A stretch of DNA of 64,000 nucleotides from Rana temporaria (GCF_905171775.1 NC_053492.1:274525146-274589145); one strand, 5' to 3'. Positions 23,210 through 35,511 are shown, numbered from the stretch's first letter. Translations and numbers: made by a program. Notes: generated by a model from the letters alone, not told the origin.

Positions 23210-23560
23210 CAGGGCCGTTTGAAGGAATTTGGGGGCCCCAAGCAAAAATGGACATAGAGGCCCCCCAACCCCCCCCTGCACGCACACAAAGCCTACAGGA
23301 ACCAGTGGGCGGCCTCCTCCTGGCGGCTCCGGACTGTGAGGGAGGGAGGAGGAGGGGAGAGGGAGCCAGGCAGTACACGAGCGGCGCATGGATACAGACC
23401 GACGGTAGTGGCTGCTACATGGCGGCGGCGATCTTACCGAAGGCTGGGACAGACTTGTGTGTGGCGCGCCCAGGGGTGTATTTAGGTTTTGTGCTGCCCT
23501 AGGCCTGGTGAAACTCGCGCACCCCTTCCTTTTTAAGACTCGTCCTGTCATTTTCATGGG
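23210..23560. repeat. Possible hAT-like fragments beside the minisatellite
   Basis: CAGGGCCGTTTGAAGG (23210) and CAGGGGTGTATTTAGG (23471) resemble hAT 5' ends. GC-rich text between them includes a GGCGGC stretch. No 8-bp duplication or matching right end was found, so this remains tentative. Confidence 0.3.
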
Positions 23561-23562
23561 AT

Positions 23563-23955
23563 AGGGACAGGGTGGGAGAAGGACAGGGTGGGATGAGCAC
23601 AGGGGAACAGGGTGGGATGAGCGCAGGGTGGGATGGATGAGCAAGGGGTGGGATGAGTGCAGGGTGGGATGAGCACAGGGTGGGATGAGCACAGGGTGGG
23701 ATGAGCACAGGGTGGGATGAGCGCAGGGTGGGATGAGCACAGGGTGGGATGAGCACAGGGTGGGATGGTTGAGCAGAGGTGGGATGGATTAGCAGAGGGT
23801 GGGATGAGCACAGGGTGGGATGGATGAGCAGAGGGTGGGATGAGCAGAGGGTGGGTGGGATGAGCAGAGGGTGGGATGAGCAGAGGGTGGGATGAGCACA
23901 GGGTGGGATGGATGAGCAGAGGGTGGGTGGGATGAGTACAGGGTGGGATGAGTAT
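23563..23955. repeat. G-rich minisatellite, ~16-bp unit
   Basis: About two dozen tandem units of GGGTGGGATGAGCACA and variants (GAGCAGA, GGATGGAT insertions). The long minus-strand open frames across it (rich in HPTLCSS and IPPCAHP) result from the repeat and are not genes. Confidence 0.95.
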
Positions 23956-23990
23956 AGGGGGACAGAGCATATTTTAATTTGGGGGGGGGG

Positions 23991-24138
23991 AGAGGGTGGT
24001 ATGGAGATATGTGATGGGGAGTGATTTTAGAGGGAAGATATGTGCTAGTGGGGGGGGGGGGGGAAATCGGACCCCCCCACACACATATCATCTTCCCTCT
24101 AAAATCACTCCCCAGCACATATCTCCATACCACCCTCT
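23991..24138. repeat. Short palindrome with G-tract loop
   Basis: Left arm AGAGGGTGGTATGGAGATAT is matched inverted at 24119-24138. The arms continue through GGGGAGTGATTTTAGAGGGA. The loop contains a run of about 14 G followed by cytosines. Confidence 0.85.
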
Positions 24139-24339
24139 CCCATCACTTCATTTGTTCACCTTGTATCTGCTCCCCCCCTTACCTCCTGCTTACTGTGCAG
24201 CACGGCTCTCTCTCACTCGTGTCTCTCCTCGGCTCCTCCTCCTGGCTGTGTACACATTGAGCCAAGAGGGGGGAGGAGCCGAAGTGTGACTGTGTATTGC
24301 AGTCAGTGGAGAGAGAGGGACGGCTGCGGGACCCCGGGA

Positions 24340-24725
24340 TTTCGAATTTCGACGCGGAAAATTTCGAATTTCGACGCGGGAACGGCGGCCATACTTAACA
24401 TTACTATTCCATGTAGGGCTAAGCTCTTACTTTAGGCGGCCTATCTCTAACGTAAACGGAGTAAAAGTACTGCGTCGGCCGGGCGTACGTTCGTGAATCG
24501 GCGTATCTACTCGTTTACATATTCTACGCCGACCGCAATGGAAGCGCCACCTACCGGCCATCCGAAATATTGCAATCTAAGATAGGACGGCGCAAGCAGT
24601 CGTATCTTAGATATGTTTAAGCGTATCTCTGTTTGAGCATACACTTAAACATAAGTCGGTGTAGATTCTGAGTTAGGTCGGCTTATCTACTGATAAGCCG
24701 GCCTAACTCTTACTGAATCTACCTA
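24340..24725. repeat. Half Harbinger-like MITE (CG-rich family)
   Basis: Carries the family words CGACGCGGGAACGGC, ATACTTAACAT, CGTTCGTGAATCGGCGTAT, GAAGCGCCACCTA and ends in a diverged GTGTAGATTCTGAG..TACTGAATCTACC hairpin. Left half missing; compare 25658-26320. Confidence 0.7.
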
Positions 24726-25064
24726 TTTATAGGTAACTTCTGAAGGCAATTGGTTCCACTAGATTTTAGTTAGGGGTATTAGGGTAAAGGGGGCTGAATA
24801 CAAATGAACGCCACACTTTTCAGATATTTATTTGTAAAGCATTTGGAAAAACATTTATCATTTTCCTTCCACTTCACAATTATAGGCCACTTTGTGTTGG
24901 TCTAGCAGATAAAATCCAAATAAAATACATTTATGTTTTTGGTTGTAACATGACAAAATGTGGAAAATTTCAAGGGCTATAAATACTTTTTCAAAGCACT
25001 GTATTTACTATTTTCTGTTCCACATGTACTGAGATTGGCCCATACAATAACATCCTTAAAGTTG

Positions 25065-25485
25065 AAATCTATAAAAAGAAAAAATGCTCCCTTGCAGTGG
25101 GGTTGTCCTGCATTGCAAGGGTTAAATGCTTCTTTCTGATTAGGGGACTTGGAAAAGCACTTTTACTTACCTGATTCCCCACTCCAGAAGGCTCCTCCAC
25201 ACAGCTAGATCAGTTACTGTAGCCTCTTCTTCCCTACACTCCAGTGACCTATGGTCCTCCGACACTATCAAGACTGATGCAAGGCCCATAGACCTGCATT
25301 AGATAGGAGGAGACCGAGGAATAGTCAATGGCCTGTGCATGGGAGAGCTCCATCTGCCAGGGGAGGGGAGAATCAGGTAAAAGTGCTTTTTCCTCACCTA
25401 GATGTAAACAAGCAATTAACCCTTGCCGTGTGGGCATAGTCCCACTGCAAGGGAGGACTATTATTTTTCCCCAGATTTGGGCTTT
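25065..25485. repeat. Dispersed foldback repeat
   Basis: AAAATGCTCCCTTGCAGTGG and TTGCAAGGGTTAA on the left are mirrored by TTAACCCTTGC and CCACTGCAAGGGAGGA on the right. The inner arms share AAAAGCACTTTTAC/GTAAAAGTGCTTTT. Related words occur at 42880-43445. Confidence 0.7.
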
Positions 25486-25559
25486 AACACGAGTGTAAGG
25501 GCTTTGGTTTAATTTTAGAACTGCTTCTCTTCCCATTCTGGTCTATGGGATTGCAAAAG

Positions 25560-25657
25560 CAGCTAAAATGCAGTTTAACACCTTTGTGTGAAACGCGTCA
25601 AGGCTCCCTTGGTCATGTCTCTTTTCCTGTGCCTACCTCTTACTCAATAAACATATA
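25560..25657 (+). repeat. Possible Penelope-like repeat piece (hammerhead 3' half)
   Basis: GTGTGAAACGCGTCAAGG at 25586-25603 fits the 3' half of the Penelope-type hammerhead core (GAAACGCGUC), and AATAAA follows near 25645. The 5' box (CUGAUGA) is not visible. A MITE with ATA duplications interrupts it at 25658, and it may continue after 26323. Confidence 0.35.
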
Positions 25658-26320
25658 GGGCTAGATTCAAGTAGGGGGACGTAAGTTTGTGCGGGCGTAG
25701 CGTATGTTATTTACGCTACACTGCCACAATTTAGAGAGGCAAGTGCAGTATTCAGAAAGCATTTGCTCCGTAAGTTAGCGTAAATCTGCTGGCGTATGCG
25801 CGCCAAGTTCAAATTTTCAAGAGGTGGGCGTGTTTTATGTAAATAAAACATGACCCCACGTAAATGACGTTTCTCACGAAACGTGAACGTATCCCAGTGC
25901 ACATACTCCTAATCACGTCGCAAATAGTCAATGCTTTCGACGTGAACGTAAAAATTCGACGCGGGAACGACGTCCATACTTAACATTGGCTATTCCTCAT
26001 ATAGCAGGAGTAACGTTACGCCGGAAAAAGCCTTATGCAAACGACGTAAAAAAATCCGCCGGGCGCACGTACGTTTCTGAATCGGCGTATACAGCTCATT
26101 TGCATATTCTACGCTGAAATCAACAGCAGCGCCACCTAGCGGCCAGCGTAAATATGCACCCTAAGATACGACGGCGTAGGACACTTACGCCGGTCGTATC
26201 TTAGCAACATTTAAGCGTATCTCAGTTTGAGCATACGCTTAAAGTTGCAACGGCGCGGATTCAAAATTACGACGCCGTATCTACTGATACGCCCGTTGTA
26301 AGTGTTACTGAATCTAGCCC
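25658..26320. repeat. Harbinger-like MITE (GGGCTAGATTCA ends), intact
   Basis: Left GGGCTAGATTCAAG and right CTGAATCTAGCCC, with perfect ATA duplications at 25655-25657 and 26321-26323. The 663-bp element is CG-rich, with TACGACGGCGTA-type arms. Confidence 0.92.
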
Positions 26321-27419
26321 ATAGTGAGCAAGAGAACTATGTGAATTTATCATTGTGGATTTTGTCATGTATGTAGGGACCATGCAGCGTCTGAAACCTG
26401 GGCTTTTGGGTATGTTGTGCCAGCTGCCTTATGGCAACAAGGCATTTGCTGCTTGTGCATCTGTAATGAATAAATATAATATGATGTTATTATTAAAAAA
26501 TAATTATAATAAATATATTATTGAATCACTCTTCTAAAACAGCAATCATGCCCCTCAGTTTTATTGGGGATTTATGAATGTTTTGGCCAGAATATCACCA
26601 AAGATACAAAACTCACATCCGACAACCCAAGAACAGTGCCAGAGATGCCTGATATTTTAGCTTGATGCAGTCCTCTGGGAAAAAAGCGGAGATCCAATCA
26701 CACTTGGAGAAAATGTGATGTTTGGAGGCGTTTTGTACACAGCGTACAAGTCCCCAGTGTTGCTACGATTGCAAACAAGGATTTTTTTTGCCAGTTATAG
26801 AAAATCATAGTTGGTTGCACACTAAAATTATATGATATAAATGTATTTAGCGAAAGTGAAATTTTCCTTTAAAGAAAGAGAAAAAAGACAATGTTATTTT
26901 GTGCTCCTGACCCAACTATATTTTTCTGATAATAAACTATTTATTTTGCAAATGACTTCAGTCTGTTAGTATTTTGGTAAACAAACTGTTCTGTTTCTTG
27001 CTGCTTCTAAATGTTCTTCTTTAACTGGACCAGATTGTGATTAGCATCACATAATTATTACGCTCTGCTGTGTATATTAAACACTCCTACAGCACAATTT
27101 TCTTGTGGCTTTTGGTATTCTTGTATTTTCAATGTACTAAAAAAAGACTGATAGCTTTGTGAAAAATAAAAGCTCTGTATTTGCAAAATAGCAGAACATG
27201 TTAACATGCAATTAGATTATCGGCTGAAAGAATACTTCAGCCTGGATTCTAAAATGTACGGTACCTTTTATTTTAAAGTGTTTTATTATTGTGGCACTTC
27301 CACACAAGCACAAAGATGTGTGCGAATGAAAGGTTTCTGAAGCCCATGCAAAAAAATGGGAGTATGTAAGTTCCTGGCTGCTGGTAGAAGTTTTTATTGC
27401 CAAAAACAATTTTAATTTT

Positions 27420-28145
27420 TTTTTTATTGGTTTTTATATTCATTCTGATTTTATTACGTTATAACACTATAGAATGTAGTACAAACATTGATGAGTTCAA
27501 AAAAGTAATACAATCATTTCATCTGGTCAGTTTCGGATATAGTTTCCATATATAATAAAAAAAAAAAAACGAACCAATATAGATATATAACAAGATATAC
27601 AGGGCAAAGACAGGACAAAACAGAACAAAACAGGACAAAATAAGATAGGACAATAAAATACAAAACAAGACAGAACAGGACACTACAGTACAAAAAAAAA
27701 AAAAGTGGGTTAATGGATGGCGGCAAAGGCTTCCCTCCGTCGCATCTAATTTTTATTTTATTTCCATAAGGACTTTCTAATTTTTTATTGTTTCTCTGTA
27801 TACCCTCCAGGAGACCCAGATCCGGAGGTGCTCCTCGTGTGTATCTAGTTTGTGTGCTAAGAGTGATTCCACCTTCTCTATGTGATCCATCTCACTGGCC
27901 CATTCCTTAACTGTTGGGATTTGTGTTGAACGCCAATGTCGTGGTATAACCAATCTCACTGCTGTCAACCAGTGTCTCAGAAGACCCCTTTTAATATTTT
28001 TATATGATCCTGGTAGAATTGAAAGCAAAGTGATTTGGGGCGTATTTGATATTGGATCCCCAGTAACAAAAGTCTATAATTGCATAATTTTTTCCCAAAA
28101 ATAAAAAATTTCGGGACATTCCCACCAAATGTGCAGCAATGAGCC
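27420..28145 (-). mobile_element. L1-type LINE 3' fragment
   Basis: The minus strand encodes the end of an L1-like ORF2: an LHIWWECP-type motif in which W, C and P are visible (about 28085-28140), then RHWRSTQIPTVKEWASEMD and a coiled tail to about 27785. T-rich 3' UTR follows. Only about 110 codons remain, in more than one frame. This is an ordinary 5'-truncated insertion. Confidence 0.75.
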
Positions 28146-28478
28146 TTTAGATGCGTGACATCTAAAAAACAATTTTACCTTCACACTTACAGTAGCCCTT
28201 TAGAGCTGCTTCACACCTGTCCTATCTCATGCGGTGCTATTCATTTGAATGCTCTGTCAATGTACAACGGACCAAAATTTGCAGTGCACAATATTAGGCA
28301 ATAGTGTGCAGGTGCATTGAAGGTACATTGGTTAAGTGTGTTGGGGTGCCATGAACCATGGGTTATGCATTAAGGTACCTCGCTTTTGAAAATGCACTTT
28401 ACTACAACACAGATGTGTGATGCTTGCCCAAGGCTTACTTTTACCCTTAACACTCTAAAAACAAACTTCTAACCTACC

Positions 28479-28612
<134 letters not shown>

Positions 28613-28680
28613 TGATCCCCTGCAGATTTTGTAATTTTGCCACTTTACAAATAAATTAAGGGTCTATAATTGTTTTGCAG

Positions 28681-28882
28681 GCGATTCGGCAGCGGTGCCC
28701 TTTAATTTCAATGGGCAGGATTTTTTTTAATGTCCTGCCAGCGCACCACCCCAGTGTGAAAACACTTGGACTTTCACATTGTGGGGGGGGGGGGGGTGGT
28801 GGTTGCAGGAGAGGTGTTTTTCAGGTGCTATTTTTAGCCCTTTAGTGCCTGAAAAACATCTCAGTGTGAAAGGGGTCTAAAT
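28681..28882. repeat. MITE fragment (..GTGTGAAAGGGGTCT end)
   Basis: Contains a poly-G tract (28783-28796), TTTTCAGGTGCTATTTTTAG with CCTGAAAAAC arms and a CAGTGTGAAAGGGGTCTAA end. The same end occurs at 58205-58300. Interrupts the outer Tc1. Confidence 0.6.
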
Positions 28883-28889
28883 CCTTGTG

Positions 28890-29189
28890 GGCGCTGCAGG
28901 ATTTCAATCCATGTCGGCATATTGTGTTACCAATGGTTTGTTAAGTAACTGTGGTCCCAAGTGCCATGAGATCATTTGCAAGCTCCTCCCATGTAGTTCT
29001 GGGCTGATCCCTCACTATTTTCGTGATCATCCTTACCCCATGAGTCAAAATCTTGCATGGAGCTCCAGACCGAGGGTGATTGATGGTTATTTTGTATTTC
29101 TTTCATTTGCAAATACTCGCTCCAACAGTTGTCGCCTTCTGGGTGGGTTTGAACGCAAGAAAGAGATTCTGTGGACAGGTGTCTTTTAG
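28890..29189 (-). pseudogene. Tc1 transposase N-terminal remnant
   Basis: Minus-strand remnant of the DNA-binding part of a Tc1 transposase: TTVGASI, then RSGAPCKILTHGVRMI, then IVRDQPRTTWEELANDL and TIGNTICRHGLKSCSA. Internal stops and loss of everything after the second helix-turn-helix show it is dead. The catalytic part has been deleted or replaced by the MITE at 28681. Confidence 0.85.
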
Positions 29190-29549
29190 GAGCACCTTCT
29201 TAAATTGACAGGACTAATCTACAGGTGAAACTCGAAAAATTTGAATATAGTGCAAAAGTTCATTTATTTCACTAATGCAACTTAAAAAGTGAAACTAATA
29301 TACGAGATAGACTCATTACATGCAAAGCAAGATAGTTCAAGCCGTGATTTGTCATAATTGTGATGATTATGGCTTACAGCTCATGAAAACCCCAAGTCCA
29401 AAATCTCAGAAAATGTATATATTGTGAAGAGTTACAATATTCTAGGCTCAAAGTGTCACACTCTAATCAGCTAATTAAGCCATAACACCTGCAAAAGGTT
29501 CCTGAGCCTTTAAATGGTCTCTCAGTCTGGTTCAGTAGGAATCACAATC

Positions 29550-30465
29550 ATGGGAAAGAGTGCTGATCTGACAGTTGTGCAGAAAACCATCATTGACACC
29601 TTCCATAAGGATGGAAAGCCTCAAAAGGTAATTGCAAAAGAAGTTGGATGTTGCCAAAGTGCTGTATGAAAGCTCATTAACAGAAAGTTACGTGGAAGGG
29701 AAAAGTGTGGGAGAAAAAGGTGCACAAGCAGCAGGGATGACCGCAGCCTGGAGAGGACTGTCAGGAAAAGGCCATTCAAAAGTGTTGGGGACTTTTACAA
29801 GGAGTGGACTGAGGCTGGAGTCAGTGCATCAAGAGCCACCACACACAGACAAATCCTGGACCTGGGCTTCAAATGTCATACTCCTCTTGTCAAGCCACTC
29901 CTGAACAACAAACAACATCAGAAGCATCTTACCTGGGCTAAAGAAAAACAGACCTGTTGTTTTGCTCAGTGGTCAAAAGTCCTCTTTTCTGATGTGAGCA
30001 AATTTTGCATCTCATTTGGAAACCAAGGACCCAGGAGTATGGAGGACGAATGGAGAGGCACACACTGCAAGACGCTTGAAGTCCAGTGTGAAGTTTCCAC
30101 AGTCTGTGTTGATTTGGGGAGCCATGCCACCTGTTGGTGTTGGTCCACTGTGCTTCATTAAGTCCAGGGTCAACGCAGCTGTCTACCAGAAGATTTTGGA
30201 GAACTTCATGCTTCCTTCCGCAGATGAGCTCTATAGGGATGCGGACTTCATTTTCCAGCAGGACTTGGCACCTGCCCTTACTGCCAAAAGCACCAAAACC
30301 TGGTTCAATGGGATTACTGTGCTTGATTGGCCAGCAAATTCACCTGACCTGAACCCCATAGAGAATCTATGGGGCATCACCAAGATAAAGATGAGAGACA
30401 TGAGTCTGAACAATGCAGAAGAGCTGAAGGCCGCTATTGAATCATCCTGGTCTTCCATAACATAG
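29550..30465 (+). pseudogene. Tc1 transposase pseudogene (nearly complete)
   Basis: Begins with ATG at 29550 (MGKSADLTVVQKTIIDTFHK) and has the paired helix-turn-helix region, then FSDVSKF (first catalytic Asp, with the usual following Glu changed to Val), FIFQQDLAPAL (second Asp) and PANSPDLNPIENLWG (Glu). A one-base shift near 30030-30035 moves the reading into the frame that is open to 30465, and an early stop near 29669 also breaks it. Full-length layout, about 300 codons, but not functional. Confidence 0.9.
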
Positions 30466-30728
30466 CAGTGCCACAGGCTGATCGCTTCCATGCAACGCCG
30501 CATTGAGGTAGTAATTGCTCCAAAAGGGGCCCAAACCAAGTACTGAGCACATATGCATGCTTATACTTTTCAGAGGTCCGATATTGTTCTATGTACAATC
30601 CTTGTTTTATTGATTGCATGTAATATTCAAATTTTCTGAGTTTGTGGATTTGGGGTTTTCATGATCTGTAAGCCATAATCATCACAATTATGACAAATCA
30701 CGGCTTGAACTATCTTGATTTGCATGTA

Positions 30729-31463
30729 GTTGGGTAGATTCAGAGAGAAGATACGACGGCGTATCTCCAGATACGCCATCGTATCTCTGAGTGTGCGGGG
30801 TCGTATCTATGCGCCTGATTCATAGAATCAGTTACGCATAGATTTCCCTAAGATCCGACCGGCGTAAGTGTCTTACACCGTCGTATCTTAGGCTGCATAT
30901 TTATTGGTGGCGCTTCCGTATATTTACGCGAGGAATATGCAAATTAGCTCGATACGCCGATTCAGAAACGTACGTCCGGCCGGGGGATTTTTTTACGTCG
31001 TTTACGTTAGGCTTTTTTCAGCGTATAGCTACCCCTGTTATATGAGGCGTATCCTATGTTAAGTATGGCCGTCGTTCCCGCGTCGAATTTTGAAAATTTT
31101 ACGTCGTTTGCGTAAGTCGTTCGCGAATAGGGCTGGACGTAATTTACGTTCACGTCGAATGCAATGACGATTTTCGGCGGAATTTCAAACATGCGCACTG
31201 GGATTTTTTCACGAACGGCGCATGCGCCGTTCGTAAAAAATGTCAAATATGCGGGGTCACAGTTAATATACACAAAACACGCCCACATCATCCACATTTG
31301 AATTGAGGGCGCTTACGCCGACACAGATACGTTACGCCGCCGTAACTAAAGGCGCAATTTGTTTCTGAATACAGAACTTGCGCCCTAAATTACGGCGGCG
31401 TAACGTATTTGAGATACATTACGCCGGGCGGATAGATACACCACTGTATCTGAATCCAGCCCA
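30729..31463. repeat. Harbinger-like MITE nested in a Tc1 terminal repeat
   Basis: TGGGTAGATTCAGAG and CTGAATCCAGCCCA are the inverted ends. The interior has the CG-rich family words (TACGACGGCGTAT, GTCGTTCCCGCGTCGAATT). The Tc1 sequence it splits reads TGCATGTA | ATGAGTC when joined, matching the left terminal repeat. Confidence 0.9.
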
Positions 31464-31756
31464 ATGAGTCTATCTCATAAATTTGTTTCACCTTTTAATT
31501 TGCATTGGTGAAATAAATTAACTTTTGCACGATATTCAAATTTTTCGAGTTTCACCTGTATGTACCACATTAGCACATATTGTAGCCAGTCTGTGTGAGC
31601 CACAATGGTTATTGGTTGGTAGGGGATCAAATACTTAATTTTACTCACTGAACTGCAACTCAATTTATAACATTTGTATCATGTGTTTTTTCTGGATTTT
31701 TTTGGTTGATATTCTGTCTCTATCATTTAAAATACCCCTATCATAAAAAAATATAG

Positions 31757-32465
31757 GTGAAAATAGAATGGAGTCATATATGTATATACATATATAGTAA
31801 AGACCCACCAATTTTAAATAGTGATTGACTTGGAGAGCCAACCCTGATATTCAAATATAAGGAAAGTAGGTAATGAATATAGGGCGTTGAACGGTCATCT
31901 CCAGACAAGTACAATATAACACAAAATTGTAAATCTTGGCTGTCTGAACTGAGGGGAGACCGAGAGGGAACACGACACACATTAAAGTACAACAGTCTGG
32001 TGTGTACAGCTATTGTTATCATCACTTAAAGGAGAACTTTGTATACACAGTGAGTAATGAATCTGTGAACATATATAAGCCCATTAGGGTAACACATGCC
32101 GGGCTTAATTAACAGTTACAAAATGTCATACACAGACTAAAGAGGAAAAAAAAAAGAAAAAAAATACTGTGTATAAAAAATTCTCCTTTAAGTGATGACT
32201 ATAATAGTCATATAAATCAAGGCTGTTGTCCTTTGATGTGTGGAGTTCATGTGTGGCGTGTTCCCTCTCGGTCTCCCCTGAGTTCGGACAGCCAGGATGG
32301 CCTTGAGGTACATTTTTCCCTTTCCTTCCCCTTGCCCCCCTTTTCCTCCTCCCCCTCCACTTTTTTTTTCATGTATTATGTACAGACCTGTTTATGTATG
32401 TATATATTATATTTGTCTGGAGATGACCATTCAACGCCCTCTATCCTTTACCTACTTTCCTTATA
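31757..32465. repeat. Foldback insertion in the Tc1 right terminal repeat
   Basis: Left arm (about 31850-32055; TATAAGGAAAGTAGGTAATG, GGGCGTTGAACGGTCATCTC, GGGGAGACCGAGAGGGAACA) is repeated inverted at about 32170-32465 with extra sequence. An unpaired tail of ~95 bases precedes the left arm, and the right arm ends beside an A-rich direct repeat (ATAAAAAAATAT at 31743, TATAAAAAATAT at 32463). Arms are diverged. Confidence 0.75.
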
Positions 32466-32840
32466 TAAAAAATATGAATCCTTCATTTCTTTATAAGCGG
32501 GCAAACTTACAAAATCTGCATGGAATCAAATAATTATTTTCCTCATTGTATTCTGTTTTATTGATTTTAAAAAGTAGTTATACAAAAAACAGTGCAATGG
32601 TTGACCATGCAGGGGCAGGGCCTTCTGACCCATTAAACAAAAGTCAAAAGAAAAACAATTACGTAAAAAAATAAAAAAATAGAAAAAACAGTTACTCATA
32701 AAACGAGAATCCAGAGAGAAGCAGTAAATCTCTTAAAGCGCAAGGCTCGAGCAATCCTCAGTCGAGTAAGAAGAGGATATGGGACCATTCAGTAACCAGC
32801 AACTGACAGGTTCAACATGAACATACAGTAGATCTTTAAG

Positions 32841-33308
32841 GCCTCGTACACACGAGGGGACATGTCCGATGAAAACGGTCCACGGACCGTTTTCATCGGA
32901 CATGTCCGCTCTGAGATTTCGGTCTGATGGTTGTACACACCATCAAAACGAAATCTGCGCGGACAGGATACGCGGTGACGTGGCCGCGCCATCGCCGCGA
33001 CGATGACGCGGCGACGTGCGCGACCCTGGAAGGTCAATGCTTCCATGCATGCGTCGAATCACTTAGACCCATGCGAGGGCTTTCGGCCAAGCAGACATGT
33101 CCGGTGAGTCGTACAGACGACCGAACATGTCCGACGGACAGGCTTCCAGCGGACATGTTTCTTAGCATGCTAAGAAACATTCGTCCGCTTGAAATCTGTC
33201 CAATCCGCCGGAAAATTGTCCGGTCGGCCGTACAGACGACCCAACATGTATGCTGAAACTGGTCCGTGGACCAGTTTCAGCAGACATGTTCGGTCGTGTG
33301 TACAAGGC
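32841..33308. repeat. Harbinger-like MITE, GGACATGTCC core
   Basis: Left TTAA-GGCCTCGTACACACG, right CGTGTGTACAAGGCC-TTA. The core repeats GGACATGTCCG and GAAACTGGTCC/GGACCAGTTTC words on both strands. Longest member of the family (468 bp). Confidence 0.88.
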
Positions 33309-34138
33309 CTTAGTAGAATTATCATTTGCTATTGTAGAAATGGAGGTGTTATCTAACCAACTAGACCTTACTTTCTTTATTAGTGTATGTGGCTTGGTGT
33401 AAGGGCAGGTTGGAATTTACTAAACATATACAGAATTGCACCGTGGGGGGGTTTGTTTTACAGCACACTGTAATTGCCCTATGGGCAATAGGGCATAGAA
33501 TAAAAAAAGGCTCAGAACAGTTTACCCAGATATCGTGTTGGCTAATAGTTTAACTAGATCCAATAGACAATATTGTGGCTCAAGATGTATTGTGATCTTC
33601 TAACCTACCAATTATTGTTGTATGTGCTTTATACGTTTGTGCAAATGACATCTACTTGTTAAAATAGTGTATTGCAACCCAGGAGCCTGTGACCTAAGTG
33701 CACTGGGACAGTGTTTAAACAGAAGCTTTCTGATCCTTATTATCTCCATCTAATGCTTCGATTACCCCCCAATCTGTTCTCTAGTTCCTTTTACTTGTAA
33801 GCAACCTGGCTTGACCAAATGCATTTGATACAACACTGCCTCATGTAGCATGCCCTGACTTTTGCCTGTTTTAAATGATTCTCTTGTCCGATGACTGTTT
33901 ACTTTTCTACAGTTGTCTGCTCTGTCTTTAGCTTTCACCACTGCATGTGGCAACCTGGAAGTGCTATCCCAACTATGGCACTCCCTGCCTGGAGTTTGCC
34001 TGTTCTCCCTGTGCCTGTGTAGGTTTCCTCCAGGTACTTTGGTTTCCTTCCAGACTCCAAAGACACGTTGGTAGGTTAATTGGCTCCTGACTAAATTGGT
34101 CCCAGTATGTGTATGTATGAATGTGAGTTAGGACCTTA

Positions 34139-34838
34139 GGGCCAGATCCTCAAAAGAGATACGCAGGCGGATCTGCTGTTCTGCCTGCGTATCCCTGTTT
34201 CTATCTTTGGAACTGATCCACAGAATCAGTTTCCAAGAGATAGACAGAAGATCCGGCAGGTGTAATAGTTTTACACTGCCGGATCTTAAGATGCAGTACC
34301 GCGACCGCCGCTGGGGGCATTCATCGTCGAAATGATGCGTCGGGTATGCTAATGAGGAGTTACGTCGATCCTCAAAGCTTTTTCGCGTTCGCTACGTCGC
34401 TGATACGTTAGTTTCCCGTCGCTTAGTTACACTTTTGTAAAGCAGCCCTACTTTTACACAGCAGGCGTACTGCTGTGTAAAGTATGGCCGTCCTTCCCGC
34501 GTCTAATTTTTTAATTTTACGTCGATTGCGTAAGCCGTACGGGAATACGGAAATATGCTACGCGCCGCGCCGATCAAAAAATGACGTCACGTCGCGCAAA
34601 GCACGTCAGGAAATTTGCGTCACAAGCATGCGCAGTACGTCCGGCGCGGGAGCGCGCCTAATTTAAATGGGATTTGCCCCATTAGATTAGGAACACCTTG
34701 CGCCGGACGGATTTGAGTTACACCGCCGCAAATTTCCAGGTAAGTGTGTTGTGGATCGATACCTAACTTAGGAAATTTGCGGCAGTGTAACTTAAATCTG
34801 TTAAGTTACGTTGCGCTGCGGGGCTGTGGATCTGGCCC
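34139..34838. repeat. Harbinger-like MITE (GGGCCAGATCC ends), intact
   Basis: Perfect ends GGGCCAGATCC and GGATCTGGCCC, with TTA duplications at 34136-34138 and 34839-34841. 700 bp, CG-rich, with GGCGCGGGAGCGCGCC and ATTTAAATGG in the centre, as in 20673-21396. Confidence 0.93.
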
Positions 34839-35115
34839 TTAGATTGTAAGCTCCTTGAGGGTAGGGACCAGTTGTTCATCTTCCTTTAAAAAAGTAACTA
34901 GTTACAATTACAAGTTACTTGCCCGAAAAAGTAATTGTTAGTGACTCAGTTACTTTATTAGCAAAGTAACAAGTTACTCGGAAAAGTAACTGAGATTTTT
35001 TTTTTTTATATATTCTACAATGCTATCACGTTCTATAACATCTTTAGTATCAAATATGTTTATATTAACGGATTGAAGAATAAAAACACTATATACAGTA
35101 TTTTAGAACATTTCG

Positions 35116-35287
35116 TACTGTGTACAATTATTAATATCATCATCACACTCCAGTGCCCAACAATACTGTACAATATAGATTCAGTGTGCAGTGTGAGTGA
35201 CACTGCTGCAGTGCACACTGAATCTATATTGTACAGTATTGCTGGGCAGGTGGAGTGTGATGATGATATTAATAATTGTACACAGTA
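35116..35287. repeat. Palindrome 1 of the hAT-like composite
   Basis: TACTGTGTACAATTATTAAT is matched inverted by the sequence ending at 35287. The arms include ATAGATTCAGTGTGCA and TGCACACTGAATCTAT around a GTGAGTGACACTGCTGCAG centre. Confidence 0.9.
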
Positions 35288-35505
35288 TTGCATTTGCTGG
35301 GCCTGCCATATACTGTACTGTACTATACTGTATAACTGCACTACAAAATTCCTTTACAAATAATGCATATTTTAAAATGTTATTACTAATAACATTTTAA
35401 AATATGCATTATTTGTAAAGGAATTTTGTAGTGCAGTTATACAGTATAATACAGTACAGTATATGGCAGGCCCAGCAAATACTGTGTACAATTATTATCA
35501 TCATC
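35265..35505. repeat. Palindrome 2 of the hAT-like composite
   Basis: A nearly perfect inverted repeat centred at about 35385 (ATGTTATTACTAATAACAT). Arms reach GCTGGGCCTGCCATATACTG on the left and its inverse on the right. Confidence 0.92.
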
Positions 35506-35511
35506 ATCCTC

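Larger units (their letters stand above)
29222..31558 (+). mobile_element. Tc1/mariner element (inner), with long terminal repeats
   Basis: Starts CAGGTGAAACTCGAAAAATT, ends AATTTTTCGAGTTTCACCTG, with TA duplications at 29220-29221 and 31559-31560. Terminal inverted repeats are about 195 bases. The right one is interrupted by a CG-rich MITE (30729-31463). Without it the element is about 1.6 kb, the normal Tc1 size. Confidence 0.95.

Noticed and set aside
23195..24133. Minus-strand frames of about 85-180 codons (HPTLCSSHPVLIPP type)
   Set aside because: They follow the 16-bp G-rich minisatellite and have no conserved domain.
29550..30465. Functional Tc1 transposase gene
   Set aside because: The catalytic residues are visible, but a stop near 29669 and a frameshift near 30030 break the reading frame, and its right terminal repeat is interrupted.
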